Made by a program: the position numbers and the translations under genes. A stretch of DNA of 64,000 bases from Bombus terrestris. Lineage: Eukaryota; Arthropoda; Insecta; Hymenoptera; Apidae. Numbering within the stretch: the first letter of the stretch is position 1; each line of letters starts with the position of its first letter. Below are positions 13,740 through 26,067 of the stretch, in pieces. The notes beneath the pieces were generated by a model. It was not told the origin of the DNA. It saw only the letters and a program-made list of their open reading frames with translations, and made no database searches. The DNA lies in the NCBI RefSeq assembly GCF_910591885.1, contig NC_063278.1:3745501-3809500 (forward strand), written 5' to 3'.

Positions 13740-16700
13740 TAATGCGCAATAAATTATCGTTTTTAATATATGAAACGATTTTTCTGTAATTAATTAGTTC
13801 AGATAATCGAGGTGCTGTTGTACATGCAAATTAATAATTTATAGATTCTAAAGCGTTTTATTGGCCGGTATTTATCTTATTTCTTTCGTTATCTAACAGC
13901 AATGTTTTCTTCCGGGATATCCTGTATTCTAAAACTCTCTCGTGCGTTTCCCAAATGACGAATTAATTTTCCTACGATTAACGCGACCCGTGATTCAATC
14001 GAAAATGTAATTAACGCGTAACGTTATACATCGGGAAATGTTCTATTGTCTGCAGATACAGATCCATCGATCTCTGATCTTCCAGAATGAACTAGATCGA
14101 GTATAGTTAAGTCCGGTATTTAACGTGGTAAAATTTATTCATAAATTCACAGCTACCAATACCAGTACGCTCGTTCATTTGCATTCGAATTATATTTTTT
14201 TCACTTTTTCTTTTTACTCGATTACCTCCTTAATTAGTCATGTAGGACGAAAAAAGTAGAACAAGATTGACTGACAGAAAATGGCGGGAATGTGCATTGA
14301 AATTATAAATGCGAGGGAAATTGGTGTTTCGCAACGTTGCTGTTTGGTAAACATGATATGCTGCTCTAGCCATTAGATTTCTCCGTTGTTGAAAATGAAA
14401 TACTGGAAATGTGTTTCACATGTAAAATAGATTTATATAATAATATCGAAAAATCTGTAAAATAGGAATTCTCGATATTTACTTGTCAAACAAATATTTA
14501 TTAGCAAATACCATAGGTATTAAAATACGTATTGTGAACTTAAGAAATTATTACGAAGTTGCGAAAAAAACGTATAAAAATGTTACATTTAGGTTATTAA
14601 ACATTTAATTATACCCGCGGCTAATATCTTAATACGAGAGTTTATTAACTTCAGCATACATTTTAGCTTCTTTTTCACGTTTGCTTCCATTCGTCTTACA
14701 AGAATCCAAATTTACAAACTATATATTTTATTTCTCAACATAGAAACACAGATCCAAGCAATATTACAACATACTTGCCCACTTTGTAATTCCAACTCCT
14801 ACAAATAATTTGTATATAAATCAACCGTAACATATTTCAAGCTACTTTGCGCTACTTCACACAAGTACAAAGTTCTAGTCAATATCGTTCTTTTTTCAAT
14901 AGGACGTCCAATTTTTCATGCTGAAATTCGATAAAGTAACTCGGCTATCGCGTGGAAAGCTTCGCACAGACATGCGACATCTCCATCAAGAATTAATTAA
15001 AGTTCACAAGTGGGCCGATTTTAAAGATCCACTGCATATGGTACATTAAAACGCCATTTGTGAACTAGAACCGTGCAACGATACGCGTTTCGCTCACGAA
15101 AATAAAGGTATGGACTAACGACGTGAAAGTTTCGTACGTGCCACAAGGTCCAATCAGAAGGCGTATATAGTTCTGCGAATATTCATTGACCTTTCGGTCG
15201 AACAATGTATAATCATGAAAAATGGTGTGAATCGATAGGGGGAAAAAAGGGGAGAGGAAAAGAAAGATAATTTACAGTTACGTTCTTGAGTCGCACGCGG
15301 ATTCGTTTCCTCGACGAGCATCCGCGTCTCGGATGATTGCGGACATTCGAAATTATACTTAATCTTTCGTTATAAAAGTGTACGTGAGTATCTAACGATG
15401 ATTATTCGCGTTGTTCGACGATGAATCAGATGGACATGTTGTGGGATCGGGATCTGAGCGGCATCCCGCGATATGAAAACTAACTGGGAATGGAAAATAT
15501 ACGCTGCTCACATGAGTAAGTCGTAAAGTCAGTTTCCGCTTCGCAAGGTTTCAATCAACGCAGCCATACTAATGTTTGATGGGATATTACGCGAATTGAA
15601 AGTATTCTCGAAGGACTTGGAAAAATCTTTGAAAAGTTTGCCGCGTCAGAGATTTTAAAGTATCGTATCAGATTATCGATTGACAATGGTTACTCTTCGA
15701 CGAGATCTTGTTTCGATTATTAAAATATTACAAAATATTCAATATTTGTTTCTACTCAGCTTTTGTTTAAAAGAGTTTGATTTAAAAGAATTTATTGTTC
15801 TTATAATTCCTCAGTTCGACCATTTTCTTATAGTAACAATGTTATAAAGAAGCACTTAGTCTTGAGAAGTCTTAAAGAAGTACTCTTCATATTGCAATGT
15901 AGGAAAATATCATTTTTGTATAATTTTTCTAAACTAACTTATCCAAACAAGAAGCAGATGAAAACTTTATATTATGATTAGTAAGAAAATATCGATTAAA
16001 GTGATTCTTGGATTAATTAAAAGTTTCCATCTTGGAAAAGGTTAATACTGGTTAAAATGCTTTAATTCAAATCCGATATTTATTATGCGATAATTTAACA
16101 GTTTAATAATATTTTAAATTGTAGTCTGTATAGCCTAGTTTTGTATTCTTCGAAATTATATTCTAATTCTGTACAAAATTTACCTACCTATATTATCGTT
16201 AATTCATCTGTGTGGTATCATTATTTTTTGCTATGAAAGAAATGGGAAGATAAATTATAATAATGTGAAATATTCTGGTTTCTAGTGAAATGTTAAGAAA
16301 TTCCATATTCATTGAATGAACATGCTATTAAGATCTTCGAACGTGTAAATCACTACCAACGATTTCAAATATACTAGTAATTATCTCTAACCAAGCTTCC
16401 ACAAATAAAGGTACAAAAACTGTTTAACAATAAGTAAGAAAGCGTAACGAGCGCCGCTAATAGCGGGATACTTCATACTTCGAATTATTACTTTAGATAG
16501 ATTCATGTATAATAAAGCACGCAAAGTAAAAGAATTATTGCATAGGTATAGCAAAAATTAAATAACGATTAAGTTGTTCTAAAAATATATCCGTCCTTTT
16601 GCATTATGACACACGCTATTAAATGATGCAATTTGTATAAAATATCTTATTAAATAAACCAAAAATTTCTCTATGCTTATTATAATGACTAATTTAGATA

Positions 16701-16800
16701 CAAGTTTTCAAACAATTCTCAAACAATTCCGATAAGCTAAATTTTTGGTCTTGTGTGTATTTTATAAGTCGTGCGATTAGCGAATAATCTTTTAACCCGT
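13740..16800. other. AT-rich gene desert
   Basis: This is strongly AT-rich DNA with very frequent stops in all six frames. I found no exon-like frame, transposon end or sizeable tandem repeat. It is consistent with intergenic or deep intronic DNA. Confidence 0.65.
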
Positions 16801-19800
16801 TTGAGACAAAAATGTGACAAACAAAACAACAAACAAAAGCGTGGCTGGTACATTGAAAAAATCATTACTATCATCGATTGTACTCGCTTTTAATTCATCT
16901 TTTCGATATCGCAAAGACAAAGGCCGATTACATCGCGGCGTGTGTTATCGTGAAATTAGTTTAATTGAATCCCTTTTCTCACGCCGGTTTCTCAATTTAA
17001 ACAATCACTTCCGGGGAAGGAGGCAATATTCTTTCAGCGCGGGACCGCCTGAAAAGGCGAACGTTAAATTGGCCATTAACGCGAATGTCACGTGGTATCC
17101 GTTGTCTCGCGAGGCGCAGCGAATTTGTGGGCCGCTTAACACGGTATTTAATTAAGCGGGTGGAGTGGTTAGTCCTGTTGAAAGGAAAGGAAGAGCACAG
17201 AGAGCAAAAAGGAAAAAACAAAGAGGAGAGTAATATCGCTTTCGGCCGTCGTGAACGGTACATATTATTTATTGTCGGGCGATACGGCGACGACGTTCAA
17301 GAACAGGCCAATGTGTTCCGCTTGTATCGAAAAAGGAAGTGGCCGATGACTCGTTGACTCATCCCGTAAACTCGATTTATCGTGGTGTTCGGGATATTCG
17401 TCGTTTTACCTACGGCCATGAATATTTATTGTGCCGCCGTGAAACAATTTGCTAATTCTTTTTCTCCCGCGCTCTCGAATCGTCGTCCCCGTGATGGATC
17501 AAGCAAATATCGAAGAACTCCGAATAGAATTCGGCATCCTAGAATTCCTATAAGTCTTGGAAGTCTTGAGGGTCTCGATTATCTTAACAAGTCTTGAAAG
17601 TTTGACGTGTCAATATCTTACAAGTATTTTGAATAAAATTTAATCCGAGTAGTATCATCAACACAAAGTATTAAAGTAACATTCAAGACTTACAAGACTT
17701 TGAAAATTTTAAAAATTTCCTTCGAAAACATTCAGAAGTTTTAGAGTATCGAGTATTATTCGAAGTGATTCGAATTACAAGCATTGAAACAAATCGAATC
17801 GTTTCGAAACTAATTGTAAGATTCGAATGCTCGTCTTTATGCCGCGCCGCGCTATCGAGTTCCGCGCCGCGCATGCGCGCGAGTATTAGTGCGCGCGCAC
17901 CTAACGAGAGCACAGATGCGCGCTCTTTTTCACGCGGTTCGCGCATCCACGTTACAATATAAATTTCAGCAGTACGGACAGTTTATCCCGTCGAAGAGTA
18001 ATTTGCCCATTAACTTTGTGTCGCGTTTGTCTCGTCGTGCGGGCGTATTGGCAAGGAAACGCGGAACATTAGCGTGAATAAACTCCTTAACGTCGGAGTT
18101 CATTCGCCGTGAAATACGAAGCACGATATGCAGTCGAAGTCTAACAAGTGGCGTACTGCATGCTGGAAAGTTTGCTCGAATAAGGAGAGTGGGGTATTGA
18201 TGCAGTTCACTGCGTGAGAAAGTGAACATCGATCGAGGTACAGTATGGAGAAACTTTCGTAAAATTTTGCGGTATCCGCTGTAGATCCGTTGCCAAGTAT
18301 CTATAGGTTATGTTTTATAAGTTGGAATATCTAGATGGTAGGGGCGCGAGGTTAGGAAAAAAGGAAGCTGCGGCACGTTGACCATTTGTACTTGGAATTT
18401 TCTAGACTACGATCGGGCGGCGATTCTGATTTATTTCCACATCGTGTTGGTACATGTCGTATATAATACTACGGGGTGAAAGTTGGCATGGAATCAATTG
18501 CGATAGGAACAGTTCTGAAACTGTATTGCATATTATTCCTTAAATTAATATAGTATCGACGCGATAAATATCGCAAATTGCCTAAAGCGTGATAGAGACA
18601 TAAAGGGTTAAAGTATCGTTACTGTATGAATCATGGGAAAAATATTAAGAAATATCATATGTTGAAAGAAAAATTAAATGTTAAATGCTGAAAGACATTA
18701 TTATTAGACTGTGAACGTTTACGAATTTATGAAAGATTGAAAGAAGCAAAGATACATAGAATCTGTACAATATGCGAATAATATGAAATATTCAACGTAT
18801 AGTAACCATTGTAATGTACATAATGGATGAGACAGATCTTTACTTTGGTGTTATTCCTTTAATAGCGTCAATAAAAATTTGATTTCGCGCAAACATCCAC
18901 AGTTTGTATATCGCAAATATTAAATATTATAACGACGATTAAAAAAGTATTAAAATTAAGTAACGAAACTTTAGAGAACACGTCTCACGTTAAGATCTTT
19001 TGTATTTTATATTTCGTATTTTGTATCCTATATTAATTCCAATATAATATAATATATATGTTAATATTTTTAATATTGTACACGAATACATGCAAAAACT
19101 ACTTTTATTATCGTTAGTATTTTTACTGCAATAGCTAAAGCTTCGAGAAAATGTTACCCACTTTTAACTCCGCAAATTTTAAGACCGATACATATAATAG
19201 TTTGTATGAAAGATATAAATGCTACATAGTTTGCTACATAAATGTTATCTATCGTTAATTTATTGAACGTAAAAATTCAACCACCTGTAATAAATTTACG
19301 TTTACTTGCCCGCGAAATATAAGGAAAGCAAACTGGCAGATATATTACCTAATTCGATTTAGAATTCGCTGCTTAGAGCCTTAAACCACCTTTGTTTTAC
19401 ACTCGCTATCAGGCAGCGCTTCTGTGGCGAATATTACGAATAATAAAGTAAGTAACAAACGTTGAGCGTGGTAAAGGCACAACTGCCTTTACGACGTACT
19501 TAGTTAAGCTTGAACATGATCTCGCTTTGAAACATTTATAAACACTGTCGCTACGCCATGTACGCGTGAAAAGCATTTTAACGAAAAGTGCTAGAGAAAG
19601 ACTCGCGAGGAAAATTAATGAGAATTAATTTGTTCTGTAAAATCTGCATCGTAAGGTGTACAACTTTATAACTTAATTAGATATAACTTTTCCCTCGTAA
19701 GATTACGTAATGTATAACGAATGTTTTTTTTTTATAAAAATTAAAATTGAAAAATGTTAGAGTATTTTATTGCTCTGTTGGAGCAACATGGACAAGAGCG

Positions 19801-20488
19801 ATCTTCGTTACGCGCCTTTCCATTGTAATAGTCTTATCTTGCATAAATTTCGAATGCCCGTCAGCCGAATAGTTCAACAGTTAATTAAGGCTCGTTTATT
19901 TAAACGAGGATCTTCTGTATCGGCAAGAATAATTGCGAAATGGCAATTCGACACGTAGGTTAGGAAATGCGCATCCGGCATTTATCGATACCCAAGCCGC
20001 TGGTTACACGATCATTCTTCAAGATGCTTGATGACGATTGCGTAATTTCACGGGCTCTTGTCCGATCTTTACGTCGCGTCGGCGCGTTTAATTACTCGAA
20101 TTTCTCACTATAACGCGAGCAGTAACGAGGTAGCTCAAAGGGAACTGAATTAACGACAATTACGGAAGAATCGTGAAGGATCATTAAGCGCATAATCGCT
20201 GGCCATGGCCACAAGCTACGGTTTGTTATTGGACAACACGATGAGATAATAATTGCTGGCTGTTAAACGTGAATAACATTTAAGCGGGTACGATTTTGCT
20301 GCAACGAAAATATAACCTTTATTAATTTACGGTGAAAGCACTCGATGATGCGTATTAATGAATTATTGGACGTTACGGTATGGCCAAGTCAAGGGGATTC
20401 TATTCTTCTTATCTCGTTTTATTACGAACGAATGTAAAATGTAAACGATCCGCGCGTTATCGTTTCGGAAGTTTCCGAACGTTTAATA
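16801..20488. other. non-coding stretch, mixed composition
   Basis: A CpG-rich patch (about 16.9-18.3 kb, with GCGCGC-rich sequence near 17870-17950) is followed by AT-rich desert to 19.8 kb. Overlapping short frames in the CpG-rich patch are open on both strands, as expected from composition, and none is recognisable. A local family of AAGTCTTG motifs lies at 17551-17705. Confidence 0.55.
17551..17705. repeat. AAGTCTTG direct and inverted motif cluster
   Basis: AAGTCTTG occurs three times in direct orientation between 17551 and 17598. Its reverse complement CAAGACTT occurs near 17683, with a further near copy (ACAAGACTTT) near 17692. The two groups could pair as a weak fold-back of about 150 bases. 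It may equally be local slippage. Confidence 0.45.
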
Positions 20489-20569
20489 TTGGGTTGACAA
20501 CTAAGTGATTGCGGATTTTGTCAATACCATCTAATGAAAAAATCCGCAATCACTTAGTTGCCAACCCAA
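20489..20569. mobile_element. mariner-type MITE, intact 81-bp copy
   Basis: Nearly perfect inverted repeats of about 35 bases (left end TTGGGTTGACAACTAAGTGA, right end CACTTAGTTGCCAACCCAA) are separated by about 11 bases. TA lies immediately outside each end, which is the canonical Tc1/mariner target duplication. The element is all inverted repeat and encodes nothing. The near-perfect arms suggest fairly recent movement. It sits about 100 bases downstream of the candidate minus-strand exon at 20672-20875. Confidence 0.93.
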
Positions 20570-20671
20570 TATTATGGATCGAACAAACATCTGGTTAAGT
20601 TTCATTTTTTAAATCGTATTCACCAAACTATAAATTTTCGCAAAACGTTCGCAGTCTACTTATCGTTATTC

Positions 20672-20875
20672 TCATATATTTTCATTGCTAAATGGTTGTG
20701 TAACGAATAATCGTCTATCTGAAACCAGTTTCCTGAAAAATTTGCCTTCCTCGGTTATATCATTAGCGAGCCAATGATACGATACAAGTCCACCACGAAC
20801 GTGAAACGAAGCAACACGTAAGAAACGGCTATCCTCGAGCAGCCGGTTAATGGCCAAATAAAAATCGCCAGAATG
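20672..20875 (-). CDS. candidate terminal exon, function unknown
   Basis: On the minus strand a long, almost pure pyrimidine tract (C and T-rich, about 20880-20905) ends in TTTTTAAG immediately before 20875. This is a strong acceptor shape, although AAG is less favoured than CAG. Directly after it a frame runs 67 codons in phase 0 to TGA at 20672. The peptide looks protein-like: it begins HSGDFYLAINRLLEDS, has a mixed charged and aromatic middle, and ends in …FSNENI. No domain is recognised. The frame also stays open upstream through the pyrimidine tract to 21256, and a second frame there encodes a very hydrophobic stretch that is mostly a translation of the T-rich tract. No AATAAA lies close downstream. 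Confidence 0.3.
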   Translation of the reverse strand, partial: HSGDFYLAINRLLEDSRFLRVASFHVRGGLVSYHWLANDITEEGKFFRKLVSDRRLFVTQPFSNENI

Positions 20876-23800
20876 CTTAAAAAGCAAAAAAAGAAAAAAT
20901 GCAAGGAGCTTAGAATCAGCACGGTGCCCAGCGAGATCACGGCGATTACCCAGAAGGCAGGCCCTCGAATATTTCACCCTGCATGCGATCCGCAGAATGA
21001 ACACGTCATGCGAGAATACCGGAATCGATTTATCTTCGACGAACGATTGATTTATTAGCGATCGAACGATCGTATTTAGAAGCGGTATCGCGCAACCTCG
21101 CGGGCTATCCGCGATTTGTAAATCTTCGTAGATACCCGGCCTCCAGGTTGCCGATAAATCACACGAAGACCAAGAATCTTCGAATTGTTTATAATACAGG
21201 CTATTAGGTTGCGTGTAATTGCAGTCGGGATGGATCGATGTAACGACGTAAATCAATCGGGAACTGGTTTTCGTTTGATAAGAGGCGGATTTTCCCCCTT
21301 TGTTTCGCTTTTATACGAGTTTAATGGGGATGAAAGGGCTGTGTTTAACGAGTCACGGTTGGCTGCGCGACCGAAAATGAGATTTAAGGATCGAACGGCG
21401 ATCGTTTCTCACGAATAAAACTCGAGAGGAAGCGCATAAACGCGCGGAGGATGAATAATCCGTACTGGAACGGATGACCTTTCACTGGCGAAAGAAACGA
21501 GCACCGATGTTTTGCGAGATTTTACGCCAGGATATCGATATTTTTCTAAAACACGAAGGTAAAAGTGACGTGATGTTAAACGCGCGAGGCACTCGTTCAT
21601 TTGGAAAGGATGATTGATATTATGTGAGTTTTGGTGGAACGGTAGGTGGTGTTTAAGATGCGCGGTGTTGAATGAATGATTTGGACGAGGATGAGAAATG
21701 AAGCGGGAAGAAGCCAGAGAATCTGTTTGAGTGGCTTAAACACGTATATGTTGGTGGAAAGAAGATTTATTGTTGTAAGGCAGAGATGCGGTATACAGTA
21801 TTATACACACGTACAGTTGCGCCGTATACAGTAGCTCGTATTCGTAGGAACTATTTATAAATATATTATACAGAACATTTTGAAACTGCACGAGCACCGT
21901 AACGGGACACTGTTATCGTGGCTATGGTGGTGAAATTAAAAACGAATTTAAAAATATAGATATACGAACGACGAGATATTTATTGTAAATATACGTTTCA
22001 CGATTATTCTGTATATCAATAAATCGTAATATTTAGTAAAACTATCCTTAACATTATTAACATTATATTTAAGTCTATTTCGTACTCGTTCTATTTCGTA
22101 CTACTATTTTATTGAATATATTTTCTCATTCTTTCGTTATTGTATCGAAGACTATCAATATCCCGTGGTATGCAACAAATTTGATTGCAAAGTTTAGAAT
22201 TGAATTGTAAGATATCGATTCAATAACCCTATCATACTATACCGAACAATTCTTTGTTGAGATACTCCAACGATTTCCACGAAACGTATAACTCGATCGT
22301 AGTTTCCATGTACATTTCCAGATTTGTTTCTTCGACCTTTACCGATACAATCATGACAGTCGAGCCTCATTACAAACACCAATGATATTTCTAAATGTTT
22401 CGTATAAAACACATAATACATTCGTTGAAATACGCCGACGCGAAATAACTATCGCCGCACGTAAATTATTCTGAAATAACAACCAAATATTTCTAACCGA
22501 GCCGAGAGAAACAAAGGCGCACAAACTGGCACAAAGAAAATCGAACTTCAATTTTCTCTTCGAAAATGGTGTGTAAATAAAACACGTAGATAAAAACGTC
22601 GATACGACTTTTTCTCGTCCTCTACATCTTAATTATAACTTTGGCCTGTATATCTTTCTGAAGGTTCATTCCTCCCTACCTAAAAGTCACATTTTATACA
22701 ATACAAAAGGACGAAAGGAACGAGGAGAAGGAGCCACCGGCCAAGAGGACCCAAGGTGCGCCATATTTTCGCGCGCACTTATCGAGCCGGTCCGCGGCGA
22801 CGTTAACGAATAAAAATTTATTCGGACGTCGAAGCGGCGCGGCGGTTCCTCGAGTCGGATAAAATACCGTGTCCATGGCCGCGTATCTCGTCGCGGGCAT
22901 AAATCCTTCGAGGGGCACGGTTGCTCCTCCGCTTGGTATACCGGGTGAGCATCAAAGCACGCGAAATATATTCGGTGCGATCGAATCTCGGCGCAGATTT
23001 ATTAAGGCTTTCTTTTCCGCTCGTTCTGACGGGCCGTAACTCATTAGCCACGGTGTCGTTGCCGTGTGTCAATCTTCCACGTTTGCCGTCCGGTACGAAA
23101 CTGTATTTCTTTCGGTACGACGTTTCTGCGCTTCCATTCGCTTCGCTTCAACGCGCTTATCGCCCTACCACAGGACTAAGTAATTTTGTTTCGCGATTTT
23201 TGTAGTATCCTTCGCGTCCTGTCCATTTTGTCCGGTATCTCGTAAGAAGCGACAGCTAGTTTTTAACACACTACAGTTATTACAGTGGAATTTTTAGGAT
23301 CCGAATTAACGGAAGAAGATAATTATTCGCGGCCTTTCGAATAATAGAAATAATATCAAATAATACATCAAATTTTCTTAATACCATGTCGAATTATATT
23401 CTGCTCGTGCCTCAAGGTATCTCAACGTAAGTCCTCTTTCCAATGCCATAAACATTTCAAAATAACAATGCTTTTCATCGTCGCTTTCACCGTAATCTTC
23501 TCTCTTCGAACATCAGGAACTAAAACGTCGATGACAGTACTTGTCCAAATTTCCCAACTTTTTCTTATAATATGTACACTGTACATCTGGATACTGTCAT
23601 TCCTTTATTACTGATTTATTATCATTACCATACAACGGGATTTACATAGGTAGCTTCCGATTCAGTTGACATTTTTCTAGCTCTTGAAACACCTGAATAA
23701 TTTTAACCTTGTAACTTCTTGCAATTTTTTTTAACCTTCGCAGGTATCTTTTACATTTATGCATGTAAAATTTATAGCGCTGTATTATAGCGTGTTTCGT

Positions 23801-23895
23801 GTCACACTTTCGAAAAGTTGAACGAAAGCCATTGGGAATTCAGAATACTTTAGGATTTTATTTTAGCTTCAACCTTACATTTAATTCTATTGTTA
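20876..23895. other. non-coding stretch
   Basis: No supportable gene was seen. CpG-rich patches at 21.0-21.6 and 22.7-23.2 kb have short open frames on both strands, as expected from composition. The interval 21.8-22.7 kb is AT-rich. A plausible plus-strand acceptor (TTTTTTTTAACCTTCGCAG, ending at 23742) leads into only about 25 open codons with no recognisable content. Confidence 0.5.
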
Positions 23896-24179
23896 AATCT
23901 GCGAATGTAGAGTCTCGAGACTTTCACAGCGTGGATTGTCGCTGTCCACGCTGTTACACTTAGCACCGATACACATCTAACGTTGTTTGCCGCTTCCGGG
24001 AAAGAGACGTGTCCAGAAGGAAAAGCCAACTGCAATCTGAAATCTACAATGTTGGCGAGACGTCGGAATTCTTTTCCTTCTGGACACGTCTCTTTTCCGG
24101 AAACCGCAAACAGCGTTAGACGAGGCAGCGTCAAATGCGTATCAACGTTGAGTGTAACACTGGGAATCTGCGAATGTAG
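23896..24179. mobile_element. fold-back element with 15-bp flanking direct repeat
   Basis: Two long inverted arms, 23945-24025 and 24071-24164, face each other across a loop of about 45 bases. The inner 25 bases are identical (AAAGAGACGTGTCCAGAAGG is part of this core). The outer part matches with scattered changes and a 14-base insertion in the right arm. The structure is bracketed by an exact 15-base direct repeat, AATCTGCGAATGTAG, at 23896-23910 and 24165-24179. Between the left direct repeat and arm there is a smaller hairpin (CAGCGTGGA / TCCACGCTG) and the palindrome AGTCTCGAGACT. This is the architecture of a non-autonomous fold-back or MITE-like DNA transposon, but a 15-base target duplication would be unusual, so the direct repeat may belong to the element. 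It has no coding capacity. Confidence 0.75.
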
Positions 24180-26035
24180 TGTAAGATTATAAATTGCCTT
24201 AAAACGATAAAATTGCCTTAAATAAAGAAGACGAACCGAGTTGACTGATGCGTATTTATCTCGTATGATACGATATCAATCATGTCGGGATAGAATGATT
24301 GGTGACCCTTTAAGCTCTGAAGCTGTGCTTGGACAGAAATGGTCTGAGCGAAGTCGAAGGAAGTATAAATCCCGCATTTAAAGCAGCCTTACTTTCTAGC
24401 TGGGCAATAAGAGCGCGCCATAGTACGAGTTTTATTGCCATTACACGCAATAATTCCACTATCGTTTAACGCGCGTCCGCGTCGATCCACGTGACGAGGC
24501 AATAAATCTAACGCTAGCGCGTGTCTAAAATGTTCTCCTCTTCGGTGCTAACTTTTTACGCGTGTATTAAGAAACCCTTGGAATTCTCGATTCTAATTAA
24601 GTTAAAAGGAACGTATCGTTCGATTCCAATCATTGAATATCGATAAGGGACAAATCGATTCCTTGCGACGTGCGTGGTCAACGTTTGATCACGAGCGTGT
24701 AGCAAATTTCGTACAAAGTTTGCTTAAAAAAAAAAAAGAAAAAAGAAGAGAGAGAGAAAAGAAAACACTTAGATCGTCAGGTATGGTATCGCGAGATATC
24801 GATTAATCAGAGTGATTTTCTCGTCGTGAGAAACTCGTAACGATTCTTCGCATTTCAGTTTTGTTCTTCTCAGTAAAGTAAAAAGGATCTTTAATTTGGT
24901 TACAACATTTAACGTAAAATTGGGATAAAAAATCGCGCATAACGATAGCAGCTTTTTCATATTCTACTGCTTCGGATCAAACTGAGTAACCTCAAACGAG
25001 TAACGTTTCATTCGCGTTTATTATCGTAGGCAGAGCCGTAGTCGTAATTCTGTAATTCGTTGGCAAGATTTACAGTCGTGGCGCCTTCGTTGGTAGACGC
25101 AACACGGACCAACCAGCGTAACACTGTAATGCTGTTAATATGGAAGTTACGGCGTCCAGCGAGGTTGTTAGGTAGCAACGAGATAGAATCGAAACTTATG
25201 TCGCTATATACTTAGCAGACCGTGTGTCTGTTGGAACATAGAGGTCTGAGCAACGGGCAAAGAATTTTATCGGAGATGGCAGAGCTATTGTTTCTGACAA
25301 TGATTATCTGTTCAATGGTGGCCGTAACTTCGATGTTGAAACTTTTATATATCGATTTCTGTTCCATATTCATTACGAATGTTGGCAGACGGTGATCCTT
25401 TAAATATCCTGACGCGGCAAAAAGTAAACGGTTTAAGAATGGAACACGTGGCAGGAGAAAATGACTTTAAAGGAGAAAGTTATCATTGGAAAATAATTTT
25501 TCATTGCCCTTTTCTATTATTCCATCGCAAATCCATGCTTATTTTTCCTAGTATTTCAGAATTATACTCATCGTAGGATTCTGTATAAATTTATTATTCA
25601 ATCTATTCAATCGTAAGGTTTCCAGAGAATACACTATGCAAGAAGTATCAGCTAACGTAGCAATTCGTCATCTTAATATCGCAGGAATCGCACAGTGCGC
25701 TTATTCGATATAATTTATTATACGAACATCCGAGCGAAGGAGATCATTCTAATGACTAGGCTCCTTTGGAGGTTAACGTTTCAAGATTTTATAGTTGTCT
25801 TTCTACTCTAGTTCTCCTACCGCATCAGTCTTCCTCCGCTGAATATTGTTTCTACATATTAAACATCTCATGGACATCAGTATTCGATGGGATGAATGCG
25901 TTAACTGGCAATTTCCTCGCGGCGTGTTCTGGGAAATCGCGGTTAAATTACGTCTTTAACCTCAATGGACTTGATTCTTGAGTCGAGGTTCGGCCGAATA
26001 CCCGTGATTTTTATTCTCTGTCACGAAGTACCATG

Positions 26036-26060
<25 letters not shown>
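26036..26060. repeat. (CT)n microsatellite
   Basis: About twelve uninterrupted CT dinucleotides are followed by TTTCTC. It is an ordinary microsatellite. CT/GA tracts can also bind GAGA-type factors in insects, but nothing here indicates promoter use. Confidence 0.9.
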
Positions 26061-26067
<7 letters not shown>

